From Chitinophaga pinensis (lineage in GTDB: Bacteria; Pseudomonadota; Gammaproteobacteria; Burkholderiales; Burkholderiaceae_C), in NCBI GenBank assembly GCA_943326015.2, contig CALPRQ020000010.1, positions 27,475-91,474 of the forward strand: a DNA stretch of 64,000 bases. Reading direction: 5' to 3'. The position numbers were made by a program, and so were the translations under genes. The first letter of the stretch is position 1; each line of letters starts with the position of its first letter. The notes beneath the pieces were generated by a model. That model saw only the letters and a list, made by a program, of their open reading frames with translations. It did not search any database and was not told the origin of the DNA. Of the stretch, positions 21,239 to 31,971 are shown one piece after another.

Positions 21239-22143
21239 AGGCGATCGACCTGTTCGCAGGCGCTGGCGGCTTCTCGACCGGCGCAGCAATGGCCGGCTGC
21301 AATGTCGTCTGGGCTGCCGATCACTGGCCTGCCGCCGTGCAGGTGCATGCCAACAACCACCCCGGCACTGAGCATGTCTGCCAAGACCTACAACAAGCCG
21401 ACTGGACCGCAGTCCCGGCCCATGACCTGCTCATGGCAAGCCCGGCTTGTCAAGGCCATAGTCGCGCTCGCGGCAAAGAGCGCGCGCACCACGACGCACA
21501 GCGATCCACCGCCTGGGCAGTCGTATCGGCCGCAGAGTGCCACCGACCTGCCGTCGTCCTCGTCGAGAACGTGCCCGAGTTTGCCAAATGGGTGCTCTAC
21601 CGGGCCTGGTGCGCGGCGATGCACGCACTTGGATACGCACTGGCTCCGATGGTACTTGACGCGGCAGATCACGGCGTCCCGCAGCATCGCCGCAGGCTGT
21701 TCATCGTCGGCACACGGTCTAAGAACCCGATCGAGCTGGCCCTGCCGCAGCGCGAGCACACGCCGGCCGCGCAGATCATCGATTTCGAGGCTGGCCGTTG
21801 GTCGCCGATTGAAAAGCCCGGGCGCAGCGCGAACACGCTCGCGCGCATCGCTGCCGGACGTGCAGCGCATGGATCGCGGTTCCTGACGGCGTACTACGGC
21901 AACGAACGCGGTGGGCGCAGTGTCAGCCGCCCGGTCGGGACGATCACCACGCGCGACCGCTGGGCCGTGATCGACGGCGAGCGCATGCGAATGTTGACCG
22001 TTGATGAATGTCGCGCAGCGATGGGATTCCCTCATGGCTACCAGCTGCCCGAGACGCACAGGGAGGCAATCCACATGCTCGGAAATGCCGTGGTCCCGCC
22101 TGTGGCACGCGATGTCATCGAAGCACTCAAGGAGGCAGTATGA
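21235..22143 (+). CDS. DNA (cytosine-5) methyltransferase
   Basis: 302 residues from GTG 21235, which overlaps the preceding stop and has GAGGGGGG upstream. Motif I AIDLFAGAGGFSTGAAM, motif IV ASPACQGHS (PxC with catalytic Cys), motif VI VLVENV, motif VIII QHRRRLFIVG and motif X MLGNAVVPPVA are all present. The variable target-recognition part is short. No restriction partner is nearby, so it is probably an orphan that protects phage DNA. Coupled by ATGA to the next gene. Confidence 0.92.
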   Translation: MKAIDLFAGAGGFSTGAAMAGCNVVWAADHWPAAVQVHANNHPGTEHVCQDLQQADWTAVPAHDLLMASPACQGHSRARGKERAHHDAQRSTAWAVVSAAECHRPAVVLVENVPEFAKWVLYRAWCAAMHALGYALAPMVLDAADHGVPQHRRRLFIVGTRSKNPIELALPQREHTPAAQIIDFEAGRWSPIEKPGRSANTLARIAAGRAAHGSRFLTAYYGNERGGRSVSRPVGTITTRDRWAVIDGERMRMLTVDECRAAMGFPHGYQLPETHREAIHMLGNAVVPPVARDVIEALKEAV

Positions 22144-22481
22144 ACGCAAACACCAAGCTCTACATCGTCCACATCCCCGGCCCTGACGACATCTACGCAG
22201 CCCCGAGTCATCGGGTGGCGCAGCTGATGAAGGCTGCCCACGACAGGTCGATGATTGAATGGATCGCTGGCATGCGCGCCAAGGGCGAGATGCTGAGAAT
22301 TTGCGCTGAAGACATGCTGGCCGTCATCGAGGAGTGCGACGACCCGGAGGGGCATGCCGAACTTCTGACTGAGTTCAAGTATTCGGACTGGGGCATCACC
22401 GAGGACGATCTTCTGATCGAGACCGAGCTAGGGGACGCTTCGCAGGCGCAGCTTTTTGCACAGGAAGGAGAAACGAAATGA
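22140..22481 (+). CDS. Hypothetical phage protein
   Basis: 113 residues from ATG 22140 (MNANTKLYIVHIPGPDDIYA). Acidic, alpha/beta-looking, with a conserved-looking PDDIYAAPSHRVAQLMKAAH stretch. ATGA overlaps on both sides. No family recognised. Confidence 0.68.
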   Translation: MNANTKLYIVHIPGPDDIYAAPSHRVAQLMKAAHDRSMIEWIAGMRAKGEMLRICAEDMLAVIEECDDPEGHAELLTEFKYSDWGITEDDLLIETELGDASQAQLFAQEGETK

Positions 22482-22717
22482 CCGAACAACAACCCAAGGC
22501 GCTGCAGCTAGCCGACAGGCTACGGAACGAATACTGCGACGGCATGGCGTTTGATGCGGCAAAAGAGCTGCGCCGACTACATGCTCTGAACCAAGAGCTG
22601 TTGGAAGCGGCAAAGCTCTGCCGGCCTCATATGTACGACCACGCCAGCAACACGCAGGACTGCGCATTTGAAAAGCTGTGTGTTGTCATCGCAAAAGCTG
22701 AAGGAGAAATTAAATGA
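22478..22717 (+). CDS. Hypothetical phage protein
   Basis: 79 residues, helical: KALQLADRLRNEYCDGMAFD, then AAKELRRLHALNQELLEAAK. This resembles the N-terminal module of modular small phage proteins that pair a short helical domain with variable tails. Coupled by ATGA to a 16-codon frame. Confidence 0.68.
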   Translation: MTEQQPKALQLADRLRNEYCDGMAFDAAKELRRLHALNQELLEAAKLCRPHMYDHASNTQDCAFEKLCVVIAKAEGEIK

Positions 22718-22764
22718 CTGACCGCGAACTGCTGGATGCTGAAATTGGAAGGAACATGCAATGA
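22714..22764 (+). CDS. Possible 16-residue coupling peptide
   Basis: ATG 22714 overlaps the previous stop and its TGA overlaps ATG 22761, giving MTDRELLDAEIGRNMQ. It may be a remnant of a longer MTDRELL-type phage gene kept as a translational bridge. Weak evidence. Confidence 0.35.
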   Translation: MTDRELLDAEIGRNMQ

Positions 22765-23459
22765 CTAAAAAGTTTTTGGTGGATCACCGCCTACTGGAAA
22801 TCATGAAGGAGGCGCTAGATGATGGCTTGAAAATTAGCCCAAATTCAGTTTTGCATGATCGACTCAGCGCAGAACTGGAGCAGCCGCAAGTCCATATCCC
22901 TGACGCCGGCACCAGCTTCCACCCTGCTGGGGCGACGCTGCTGCCGGTGGAGCTGACGCCTGAGATGCTGAAAGCAGGAGTGGAGGCTACCGAACGCTGT
23001 AAGCAGCGTTCGTTCAAAGGCGCTGTTCAGTGGGACTATGTGTTCCGTGCCATGCTTGCCGCCGCACCGCAGCCGCCATCTCGTCAGTCGGAGCCGACTG
23101 ACAGCATGGGAATACCGCTGTCGTGTGGCAAACCGCTTTGCGCGCCCGGCCAGCACCATTCACTGTGCGTGCTGGCATCTGCGCCGCAGCCGCCAGTGGT
23201 GGAGCAGCCTCCGGTGGCGTGGACTGTTGCCGGGCAGGTGCAAAACTGGGAACGAGACTTCAGCGCATACCGTACCAAGCACTATGTACGTCCCGTTTAC
23301 ACCCACCCCCAGCCCCGGCGCAAGCCGCTGACGGATGAGCAGATCAACACCATCGTTACCGAGCAGTGGGGTAGTCGGGTTGTTCATGCAGCCCATAGGG
23401 CATTCGCCCGAGCCATCGAGCGCGCCCACGGGATCGGCCAGGAAGGCGGCGCAGCATGA
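22761..23459 (+). CDS. Modular hypothetical phage protein
   Basis: 232 residues. Short modules can be read in order: LTPEMLKAGVEATERC...VFRAMLAAAPQPP (about 70-105), a Cys-rich middle (CGKPLCAPGQHHSLCVLA), PVAWTVAGQ (about 150) and a C-terminal KPLTDEQINTIVTEQWGS followed by AFARAIERAHGIG. Such mosaics are common in phage early regions; function unknown. Coupled to the fragment at 23456 by ATGA. Confidence 0.7.
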   Translation: MTKKFLVDHRLLEIMKEALDDGLKISPNSVLHDRLSAELEQPQVHIPDAGTSFHPAGATLLPVELTPEMLKAGVEATERCKQRSFKGAVQWDYVFRAMLAAAPQPPSRQSEPTDSMGIPLSCGKPLCAPGQHHSLCVLASAPQPPVVEQPPVAWTVAGQVQNWERDFSAYRTKHYVRPVYTHPQPRRKPLTDEQINTIVTEQWGSRVVHAAHRAFARAIERAHGIGQEGGAA

Positions 23460-23527
23460 AAGAGCGTCCGATCATTTTCAGCGCACCGATGGTGCGCGCG
23501 ATCCTGGCTGGAGTCCTACATGGGTAG
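23456..23527 (+). pseudogene. Displaced 5' end of the ASCH-like gene, interrupted by an HNH element
   Basis: ATG 23456 reads MKERPIIFSAPMVRAILAG, then VLHG and stop. The first 19 residues match the start of the gene at 23981 (MKERPILFSGAMVRALLAG), after which the homology stops exactly where the HNH gene begins. The frame therefore looks like the original start of the ASCH-like gene, cut off by the insertion. It still overlaps the upstream stop by ATGA, so it may be translated as a 23-residue peptide. Confidence 0.8.
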
Positions 23528-23984
23528 GCCCCGCAAAGGTGGTGGTAACGATGAGCGCCGCATTGTGTTCGATGACAAGTTGCTGCGTCGTTTACATGAC
23601 GATGGAAAGACCATTGCCGAAATATCGGCTCTGCACGGGTGCAGCACTCACCCGGTGAAGATGGCTATACGGAGGCTCGGGCTATCAAGGCCGGCAAGAC
23701 CTCGGACCGGAATGCTAGATGGCCCGAAGAACCCATCATGGAAGGGGGGTCGTCGGCAGCGCAGCGATGGCTACATCGAGGTCTGGACGCCGGCCGGCGT
23801 TCGCCTTGAGCACCAGGTCGTCATGGAGCGGAAACTCAGGCGCCCTCTCGTGGCTGGCGAGGTGGTACACCACATTGATGAGAACAAATCGAACAACGAT
23901 CCGACCAACCTGAAGCTCACCACACAATCCGAGCACATCCGAGAGCACTTGGTAGACATGCAAAAAGCGAGGTATGGGCGATGA
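23520..23984 (+). CDS. HNH homing-type endonuclease inserted in the ASCH-like gene
   Basis: 154 residues. An N-terminal DNA-binding segment (LLRRLHDDGKTIAEISALHG, then CSTHPVKMAIRRLG) is followed by an HNH_3-type core: RLEHQVVMERKLRRPLVAGE, then VVHHIDENKSNNDPTNLKL with the HH and N residues intact. The start lies inside the displaced fragment, and the stop overlaps the ATG of the ASCH-like gene. The fit to both sides suggests a self-contained mobile unit that also supplies a fresh start for its target gene. Confidence 0.9.
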   Translation: MGRPRKGGGNDERRIVFDDKLLRRLHDDGKTIAEISALHGCSTHPVKMAIRRLGLSRPARPRTGMLDGPKNPSWKGGRRQRSDGYIEVWTPAGVRLEHQVVMERKLRRPLVAGEVVHHIDENKSNNDPTNLKLTTQSEHIREHLVDMQKARYGR

Positions 23985-24634
23985 AAGAACGGCCTATTCT
24001 GTTTTCTGGGGCCATGGTTCGGGCCTTGTTGGCCGGTACGAAGACGCAGATGCGGCTGGCCGTAAAACTCGACGCAACGCCCGAGCCCAAGCACTCACGA
24101 GATGTCATCCTGCGCTACCGCTGTCCATACGGCCAGCCCGGAGACAGGCTGTGGGTGCGGGAGACGTGGCAAGGGCCGCTACTCGATGACGACGCAATCG
24201 AGAACCCGGAGGACATCGAAAGCCCGAAATACTGCTTCTACGCGGCAAACGGTGGGCCAGCGCCGGAGTACGAGGATGCAGACGGCGATCTGCATTGCCG
24301 CTGGAGGCCAAGCATTCACATGCCCCGCTGGGCCAGCCGCATCACGCTGGAGATCGTCAGCGTGCGCGTGGAGCGGCTGCAGGACATCAGCGAAGCGGAT
24401 GCGCGAGCAGAGGGTGCGCGTTACCGGAAAATCAGCACAGGTGACGCACGCATAGGACTTATGGACTGGTGGTTTTTTGGCACAGACACTGCAGGCAATG
24501 ACATTGGCGCAGGGTTGTGCGCAAAAGACGGGTACGAGCTTTTTTGGGAATACATCAACGGCGCGGGCTCATGGGATGCGAATCCCTGGATCTGGGTCAT
24601 CGAGTTCAAGCGCGCGGAAGGAGAGGCAGCATGA
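23981..24634 (+). CDS. ASCH-like phage protein with a recoded N-terminus
   Basis: 217 residues. MKERPILFSGAMVRALLAGT, KTQ, then CPYGQPGDRLWVRETW, SIHMPRWASRITLEIVSVRV and WDANPWIWVIEFKR define a common phage family with an ASCH/PUA-like fold, presumed to bind RNA or modified nucleic acid. The first 19 codons encode nearly the same residues as the fragment at 23456 but with different codons at 16 of 19 positions. A tract around 150-175 (TGDARIGLMDWWFFGTD) is more AT-rich and may be an insertion. Confidence 0.78.
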   Translation: MKERPILFSGAMVRALLAGTKTQMRLAVKLDATPEPKHSRDVILRYRCPYGQPGDRLWVRETWQGPLLDDDAIENPEDIESPKYCFYAANGGPAPEYEDADGDLHCRWRPSIHMPRWASRITLEIVSVRVERLQDISEADARAEGARYRKISTGDARIGLMDWWFFGTDTAGNDIGAGLCAKDGYELFWEYINGAGSWDANPWIWVIEFKRAEGEAA

Positions 24635-24966
24635 GAGTCACCGAACAATTCCAGGTGGATGCGTTCACCATTTACGAAGCGCCCATGCCGCCCGGCAAGA
24701 GCGTGCTGGACCCGATCACGGTGCTGCTGCGCGACTTCGGCGGCAGCGGCCAGGTCATCGTCGAATGCTACGGCGCGGCCTGGTCGTGCTGGTTCGGCGC
24801 GATCGGCAGCTACACGCTGCGCCTGTTCCTGGCCGGATGCGACGAGCACTACCTGGCCGGCAAGCTGGGTTGCGTCACGCACCGCTCGACAACGAAGCGC
24901 GAAGAGGCCTATCTGCGGCACATCGCACGCGCCGTCATCGCAGCACTGAAAGGAGATGCAGCATGA
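24631..24966 (+). CDS. Hypothetical phage protein
   Basis: 111 residues from ATG 24631 (MRVTEQFQVDAFTIYEAPMP). Looks like a compact beta-rich fold (VIVECYGAAWSCWFGAIGSY). ATGA overlaps on both sides. I have seen this type in prophage early regions but cannot name it. Confidence 0.68.
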   Translation: MRVTEQFQVDAFTIYEAPMPPGKSVLDPITVLLRDFGGSGQVIVECYGAAWSCWFGAIGSYTLRLFLAGCDEHYLAGKLGCVTHRSTTKREEAYLRHIARAVIAALKGDAA

Positions 24967-25328
24967 AACGCTGGGACGCCCAAGGCCTCACGGCCACCCA
25001 GCGCGCCATCCTAGACCGCCTCCAAGCCATCGGCCCGATGACGATACAGGAGCTGTGCGCTGAGCTGGATTTGTCCAGGGAAGGCGCTCGTAAAGCGGTC
25101 AACGGCCTGCACGAGATGAAGCGCATCTACGTGCGCGACTGGCCCTACCTGGGCACCCAGCGCTCTCGGCAGTGGGCGCTGCGCACGGCAGGCCAGCGCG
25201 ACGCCCAGAAGCCAACTGCCTGCACCAGGCCGGAATACGACAGGCGCTTTCGCGAGCGCCACAAGATCACGATTGCTCGGCGCAAGTCGCTACTGCCGCC
25301 GAGCCCGTTTCAAGGACTTATAACATGA
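24963..25328 (+). CDS. Winged-helix phage DNA-binding protein
   Basis: 121 residues from ATG 24963. LTATQRAILDRLQAIGPMTI, QELCAELDLSREGARKAVNG and LHEMKRIYVRDW form a winged helix of the MarR/ArsR kind; the tail is basic. A late regulator of the right arm or of integration/excision is plausible because the next gene is an AlpA-like excisionase. Coupled by ATGA. Confidence 0.72.
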   Translation: MKRWDAQGLTATQRAILDRLQAIGPMTIQELCAELDLSREGARKAVNGLHEMKRIYVRDWPYLGTQRSRQWALRTAGQRDAQKPTACTRPEYDRRFRERHKITIARRKSLLPPSPFQGLIT

Positions 25329-25588
25329 GCCGAAAACTCATCAACCGAAAAACCCTGCTTGGCATGATCACTTTTTGTGCCCGGACGATCGACTCGAAGG
25401 AGGCGGCCGGCGAGTTCCCGCGCCGCATCGTGCTGTCGGCGCGCAGCGTGGCCTGGGATCTCGCCGAGGTCGAGGCATGGATTCAGGCCAGGCGGCAGGC
25501 CGGCGGCAAGGCGATCCGGCCTCTCGCCCCCCCAGCGGCCGCCAATGCCTCTCAGGTGGCCTGTGGCGCGCAGCAGCAGTCCAGGTGA
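25325..25588 (+). CDS. AlpA-like excisionase/regulator
   Basis: 87 residues. MSRKLINRKTLLGMITFCAR, then EFPRRIVLSARSVAWDLAEV and EAWIQARRQAG match the AlpA winged-helix pattern (…FPRPV.L…AVGW...EV..W...R). AlpA proteins act as excisionases or integrase activators. It is the last gene of the right arm and converges on the small recombinase gene, overlapping it by 37 bp. Confidence 0.8.
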   Translation: MSRKLINRKTLLGMITFCARTIDSKEAAGEFPRRIVLSARSVAWDLAEVEAWIQARRQAGGKAIRPLAPPAAANASQVACGAQQQSR

Positions 25589-26214
25589 TCCGCCCACCGC
25601 TGCAGCAGATCGGCCTGCACGTCGATGTGGCGGTCTGCATCGTACCGGGCCAGCGACCGCTCGCCCAGCGTCAGCGAAGAACCCGTGGCTCGCACGACGG
25701 TGCCGGGTTCATGGCTGTGATCAAGCAGCCACTCGACGCCCGTGTGCCGAATGTCGTACATGCTGGCGGAACCAACACGCGCACCGGCCATTGCCGCCAT
25801 GCTGACCGCGCGCGCCAACACCTTGCCCAGTGCATCTGACGACACATGCGCACCAGCCACCCTGAAAGCGGGCACCACATAGCGCGTCGCCGGCGCGCCT
25901 GGTGTCAGTCGGCCCCGGGCCTGATCCAGCTTGCGCAGCGCATCGAGCAGCGCGCGCGCCTGGCGCGAGAGCGGCATGCGCCGCGCCGGAAACAGGACGC
26001 TGCGGCGCTTGTCGTGCTGGATCAACCAGCGACCCGCGCCAAGGTCCACATCATCCCAGGTCGCAGCGACAAGCTCCTGCGGCCTCAAAAGCGTCACCGC
26101 CTGCAAATGCAAGGCCAGGCGGTACTGTGCGACCGACGTTGCTCGGTCCACATGGGACATCACAGCGCCGATTTCATGATCGGCCAGCCTGATGGACTTC
26201 ATTGAACGCGCCAT
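25552..26214 (-). CDS. Integrase-like protein: catalytic domain only, altered HxxR
   Basis: 220 residues from ATG 26214. It matches only the catalytic part of P4-type integrases: TLLRPQELVAATWDDVDLGA (first Arg), RRMPLSRQARALLDAL, YDIRHTGVEWLLDHS and SLARYDADRHIDVQADLLQR ending WADHLD. The usual H of HxxR is Y here, and there is no arm-binding or core-binding N-terminus. It may be a regulator, a directionality subunit, or a decaying duplicate. It directly follows the full integrase (19 bp gap), so the two are probably co-expressed. Confidence 0.75.
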   Translation of the reverse strand: MARSMKSIRLADHEIGAVMSHVDRATSVAQYRLALHLQAVTLLRPQELVAATWDDVDLGAGRWLIQHDKRRSVLFPARRMPLSRQARALLDALRKLDQARGRLTPGAPATRYVVPAFRVAGAHVSSDALGKVLARAVSMAAMAGARVGSASMYDIRHTGVEWLLDHSHEPGTVVRATGSSLTLGERSLARYDADRHIDVQADLLQRWADHLDCCCAPQAT

Positions 26215-26233
26215 ATCTCCCCCCCCCCTCCTC

Positions 26234-27460
26234 TCACTGCTGAGTCCACTCGTCGATCTTGTCGGCCCAGTCCTGCAGCATCTGGCGCCGCTGGGTACTC
26301 CACTTCGCGCGGTTGTAGGTTCCCTCGACCGTGTTCCCCTTCGTGTGCGCCAGGCAGTATTCGATCCAGCGCCAGTCGTATTCGAGCTCGTTGAGCTGCG
26401 TCGATGCGGTGCGCCGCAGGTCATGCACGCTGAATGGTTCGATCTTCACGCCGTCAGCGGCCGCTGCGTCCAAAATGGCCTGAATGGAGCGGTTGAGCGT
26501 AGCGTCCGATAGGTGTTCGTCGGGCTTGTAGCGGGCCGGCAGCACATAGTCCGAGATCCCGGCGAACGTGCGCAGGCTTTGCAGCAGCTCGACCGCCTGG
26601 CGCGACAGATGGACGACGTGCGGCAGCCGGTTTTTCATGCGCTCGCCCGGAATCTCCCAGACCGCGCGATCCAGGTCGAACTCCGACCAGGGCGCCTGGA
26701 TCAGCTCCCCCTTGCGCGCCAGGGTCAGCAAGATCAACTTGAGCGCGGCGATGTTGGCCAAGTGGGTGCTAGCCCGGCCCATGTAGCGGTAGACAAGGCC
26801 GATCTCCGTGGGCGTCAGGTGGCGGCTGCGCGACCTGAACGTCGCAATGGTCGACGGCCTGATCTTCGCGGCCGGCGAGGCGTGCTCCTGGCCGCGGTCG
26901 CCCGCCCAGGTGTAGATGTTCGCGATCAGGTTGCGCGCCGCCACGGCGACGGACGGCGCCCCGCGCGTTCGGATCTCGTCGGTCAGGCGCCGCACGTCCG
27001 CAGGCTCGATTTCGGCCATGCTGCGACTTGCCCAGCGACTGAGCTCGCGCTCGTAGACCGCGCGCCGGTTCGCGCGTGTGCTTTCCGCGCAGGCCGCGTT
27101 GGTCAGCCAGTCCTCGGCCCACTGGCCAAAGCTCAGCGCCTCGCTGACATGGCGTTTGGTTCGCGACTTTTTCAGCGCCGGCGAGACGCCATCCCGGACC
27201 ATTCGCTTGGCTTCGTGCAGCCGGTCGCGCGCTTCGAGCAGCGAGATGCCGCCAACACCCCAGGCGCCCAGCGTCAACGTCTCCTGCCGGCCGCCCAGGC
27301 GGTAGTTGTAGCGAAACGAAATCGCCCCAGTCGGCGCCACCTCGGCGTACATGCCGTCGCGGTCGCTGACCCGGTAGCGTTTCTCCTTGGGCTTGAGGCT
27401 GCGCAGCTTGGCCTCAGACAGCGGGCCTGTGATCGTCTTTTCCATGGATCCACTCTTCAT
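26234..27460 (-). CDS. P4-type tyrosine integrase
   Basis: About 408 residues from ATG 27460 (TGGAG six bases upstream); ATG 27445 and the longer 27523 frame are alternatives. The N-terminal DUF4102-like arm-binding region (LSEAKLRSLKPKEKRYRVSD, then FRYNYRLGGRQETLTLGAWG), the core-binding domain (FGQWAEDWLTN...) and the catalytic domain (LTLARKGELIQAPWSEFDLD; HDLRRTAS; LAHTKGNTVEGTYNRAKW with the nucleophile Tyr) are all present. It should integrate the prophage at the guaA 3' end, next to which it lies. Confidence 0.92.
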   Translation of the reverse strand: MKSGSMEKTITGPLSEAKLRSLKPKEKRYRVSDRDGMYAEVAPTGAISFRYNYRLGGRQETLTLGAWGVGGISLLEARDRLHEAKRMVRDGVSPALKKSRTKRHVSEALSFGQWAEDWLTNAACAESTRANRRAVYERELSRWASRSMAEIEPADVRRLTDEIRTRGAPSVAVAARNLIANIYTWAGDRGQEHASPAAKIRPSTIATFRSRSRHLTPTEIGLVYRYMGRASTHLANIAALKLILLTLARKGELIQAPWSEFDLDRAVWEIPGERMKNRLPHVVHLSRQAVELLQSLRTFAGISDYVLPARYKPDEHLSDATLNRSIQAILDAAAADGVKIEPFSVHDLRRTASTQLNELEYDWRWIEYCLAHTKGNTVEGTYNRAKWSTQRRQMLQDWADKIDEWTQQ

Positions 27461-27680
27461 CACGACTCCATTCGCAATGATGGTACTGAGCGCCTTTTCA
27501 GGCCCTCGAAATACCATCACCACCCGATACCATCAGATCACTCTACGCGATTGTTTTTCAAAGACTTTTCAAGAAATCACGAGGGAAGAACTGAATGATG
27601 GTTTGATGGTATCTGAAATCCTGGCTGTAAACCATGCTGCAATACCATCAGGATCGCCATGAAAAAAAGCTGCTTGTCTT

Positions 27681-27785
27681 TGCGCGACATTGCGCGACAT
27701 TGCGCGACAGAAAAAGAAAAACCCCTTGAAGTTCAATACCTTACAAGGGGTTTTTTGCGTGACGTTGCGCGTCACTGCGAGTCGT
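27681..27785. repeat. Two triplets of 10-bp direct repeats flanking a terminator
   Basis: TGCGCGACAT at 27681, TGCGCGACAT at 27691 and TGCGCGACAG at 27701; then, in the same 10-bp register, TGCGTGACGT at 27756, TGCGCGTCAC at 27766 and TGCGAGTCGT at 27776. One helical turn per repeat suits cooperative binding of one protein along one DNA face. Confidence 0.85.
27711..27757. terminator. Bidirectional intrinsic terminator between prophage and guaA
   Basis: ACCCCTTG (27721-27728) pairs with CAAGGGGT (27744-27751). T-run 27751-27756 on the plus strand; on the minus strand the A-rich stretch 27711-27720 gives a T-run after the hairpin, ending guaA transcripts. Confidence 0.85.
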
Positions 27786-27789
27786 TAAA

Positions 27790-29409
<1,620 letters not shown>

Positions 29410-29435
29410 GGCGTGGTAAGGATTGAGCGCTGCAA

Positions 29436-29468
29436 GAAAAGCGAAAAGGCCGTCCAGACTGGACGGCC
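29436..29468 (-). terminator. Intrinsic terminator after guaB
   Basis: GGCCGTCC (29448-29455) and GGACGGCC (29461-29468) form an eight-pair stem; on the minus strand it is followed by TTTTCGCTTTTC. guaA must therefore be expressed by read-through or from its own promoter. Confidence 0.8.
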
Positions 29469-29494
29469 CCCTGGGGCCTGTTCAATCGACCCGG

Positions 29495-30997
<1,503 letters not shown>

Positions 30998-31040
30998 CTA
31001 AACTGTAGCCGTCGAACAAGACGGATCTGGGGAGGACGGG

Positions 31041-31631
31041 ATGAAGGATTTTTCTTCGCTTCGCAACGCCAATCGCGCGGGACTGACGGGCATCAGGCTT
31101 GGCGGGTTGATGCTGGCGGCCAGTTGTTGTCTGGTCGCCACGCCACTGGCACAGGCCGATTCCGGCTGGCTGTGGCTGGATGGCAACGGGCACAAGGTCT
31201 ACAGCGACATGCCGCCGCCACCCTCGGTACCGCCCAGGAGCATCCTGCGCCGACCTGCCGATACGGGCTCATCGCTCCCGCAGTCGGCAGTGGAGCCAGC
31301 GACGGCGGGCACGGCCTCCCCTGCCACCGGAGCGCCAACCACAGGCCAGACTGGCACCGCCTCAAGCCTCGACCGGCCCGCCTCGCCAAGCGCGGCGCTG
31401 TCGGACGCGCAGCTGCGGGCCGCAGTCGAGAAACGCAATGCCGAAATCCGCCAGCAGAACTGCAAGCAGGCGCGCGAGGCGCTGACGACGCTGAACTCGG
31501 GAGAGCCGCTGATCACGACCGATGCCAGGGGCGAGCAGGTGCTGCTTGGCACCGAGGCGCGCGCCGCCGAGATCCGCCGCCTGCGCCAGGCCGAACAGGA
31601 CAACTGCAGGCCGAAATCAGCCGATCAATAG
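31041..31631 (+). CDS. DUF4124-type exported protein
   Basis: 196 residues with a signal peptide (hydrophobic part GLMLAASCCLVATPLAQADS). The mature N-terminus GWLWLDGNGHKVYSDMPPPP carries the DUF4124 pattern (W.D..G...YSD.PPP). A Pro/Ala/Thr-rich linker and a helical C-terminus (RAAVEKRNAEIRQQNCKQAR) follow. Periplasmic; function unknown. Common next to guaB in related genomes, as far as I know. Confidence 0.85.
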   Translation: MKDFSSLRNANRAGLTGIRLGGLMLAASCCLVATPLAQADSGWLWLDGNGHKVYSDMPPPPSVPPRSILRRPADTGSSLPQSAVEPATAGTASPATGAPTTGQTGTASSLDRPASPSAALSDAQLRAAVEKRNAEIRQQNCKQAREALTTLNSGEPLITTDARGEQVLLGTEARAAEIRRLRQAEQDNCRPKSADQ

Positions 31632-31635
31632 CCCC

Positions 31636-31968
31636 TCAGTAGCCCCACTTGGCACCCGGTCGACGCTGCGCGAACAGGCCCGCCGTCTTGGCGCCCTGGG
31701 ACTTGAAACGCTCGCGCCGGGCCACCTTGGGGTCGACGCGCAGCGGGCGCCAGAACTCGATGCGGTCGCGCTCGCGCAGGACTGCATCAGGCGGCGCCTT
31801 GCGCCCCCAGATGCCGCAGCTGACCGATGCCTCGGACCCCAGTTCAGGATGCAAGTCGAGCCAGCCGCTCAGGCGCAAGGCGTCTTCGAGCATGCTGCCG
31901 ACAGGTAGTTCGAGCTCGCACTCCAGCACCTGGCGTGCTGCCGGCGAATAGACCAGGGTGACCTTCAT
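31636..31968 (-). CDS. rnfH: RnfH/UPF0125 family protein
   Basis: 110 residues. VTLVYSPAARQVLECELELP, then GSEASVSCGIWGRKAPPDAV and LRERDRIEFWRPLRVDPKVA, RRER match the ubiquitin-like RnfH family. It usually pairs with ratA, as here, three bases downstream. Function unclear; a link to electron-transport complexes has been suggested by the name only. Confidence 0.93.
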   Translation of the reverse strand: MKVTLVYSPAARQVLECELELPVGSMLEDALRLSGWLDLHPELGSEASVSCGIWGRKAPPDAVLRERDRIEFWRPLRVDPKVARRERFKSQGAKTAGLFAQRRPGAKWGY

Positions 31969-31971
31969 GCT

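Larger units (their letters stand above)
27461..27789. other. Attachment-site-like region between integrase and guaA
   Basis: No gene. AT-rich compared with both sides. It holds ATACCATCA at 27511-27519, 27527-27535 and 27642-27650, and TGATGGTAT at 27604-27612 (with a partial copy near 27478), plus two sets of three 10-bp repeats (27681-27710 and 27756-27785) around a terminator. These are good candidates for excisionase and integrase arm sites. The crossover core would be at or near the guaA stop. Confidence 0.65.
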
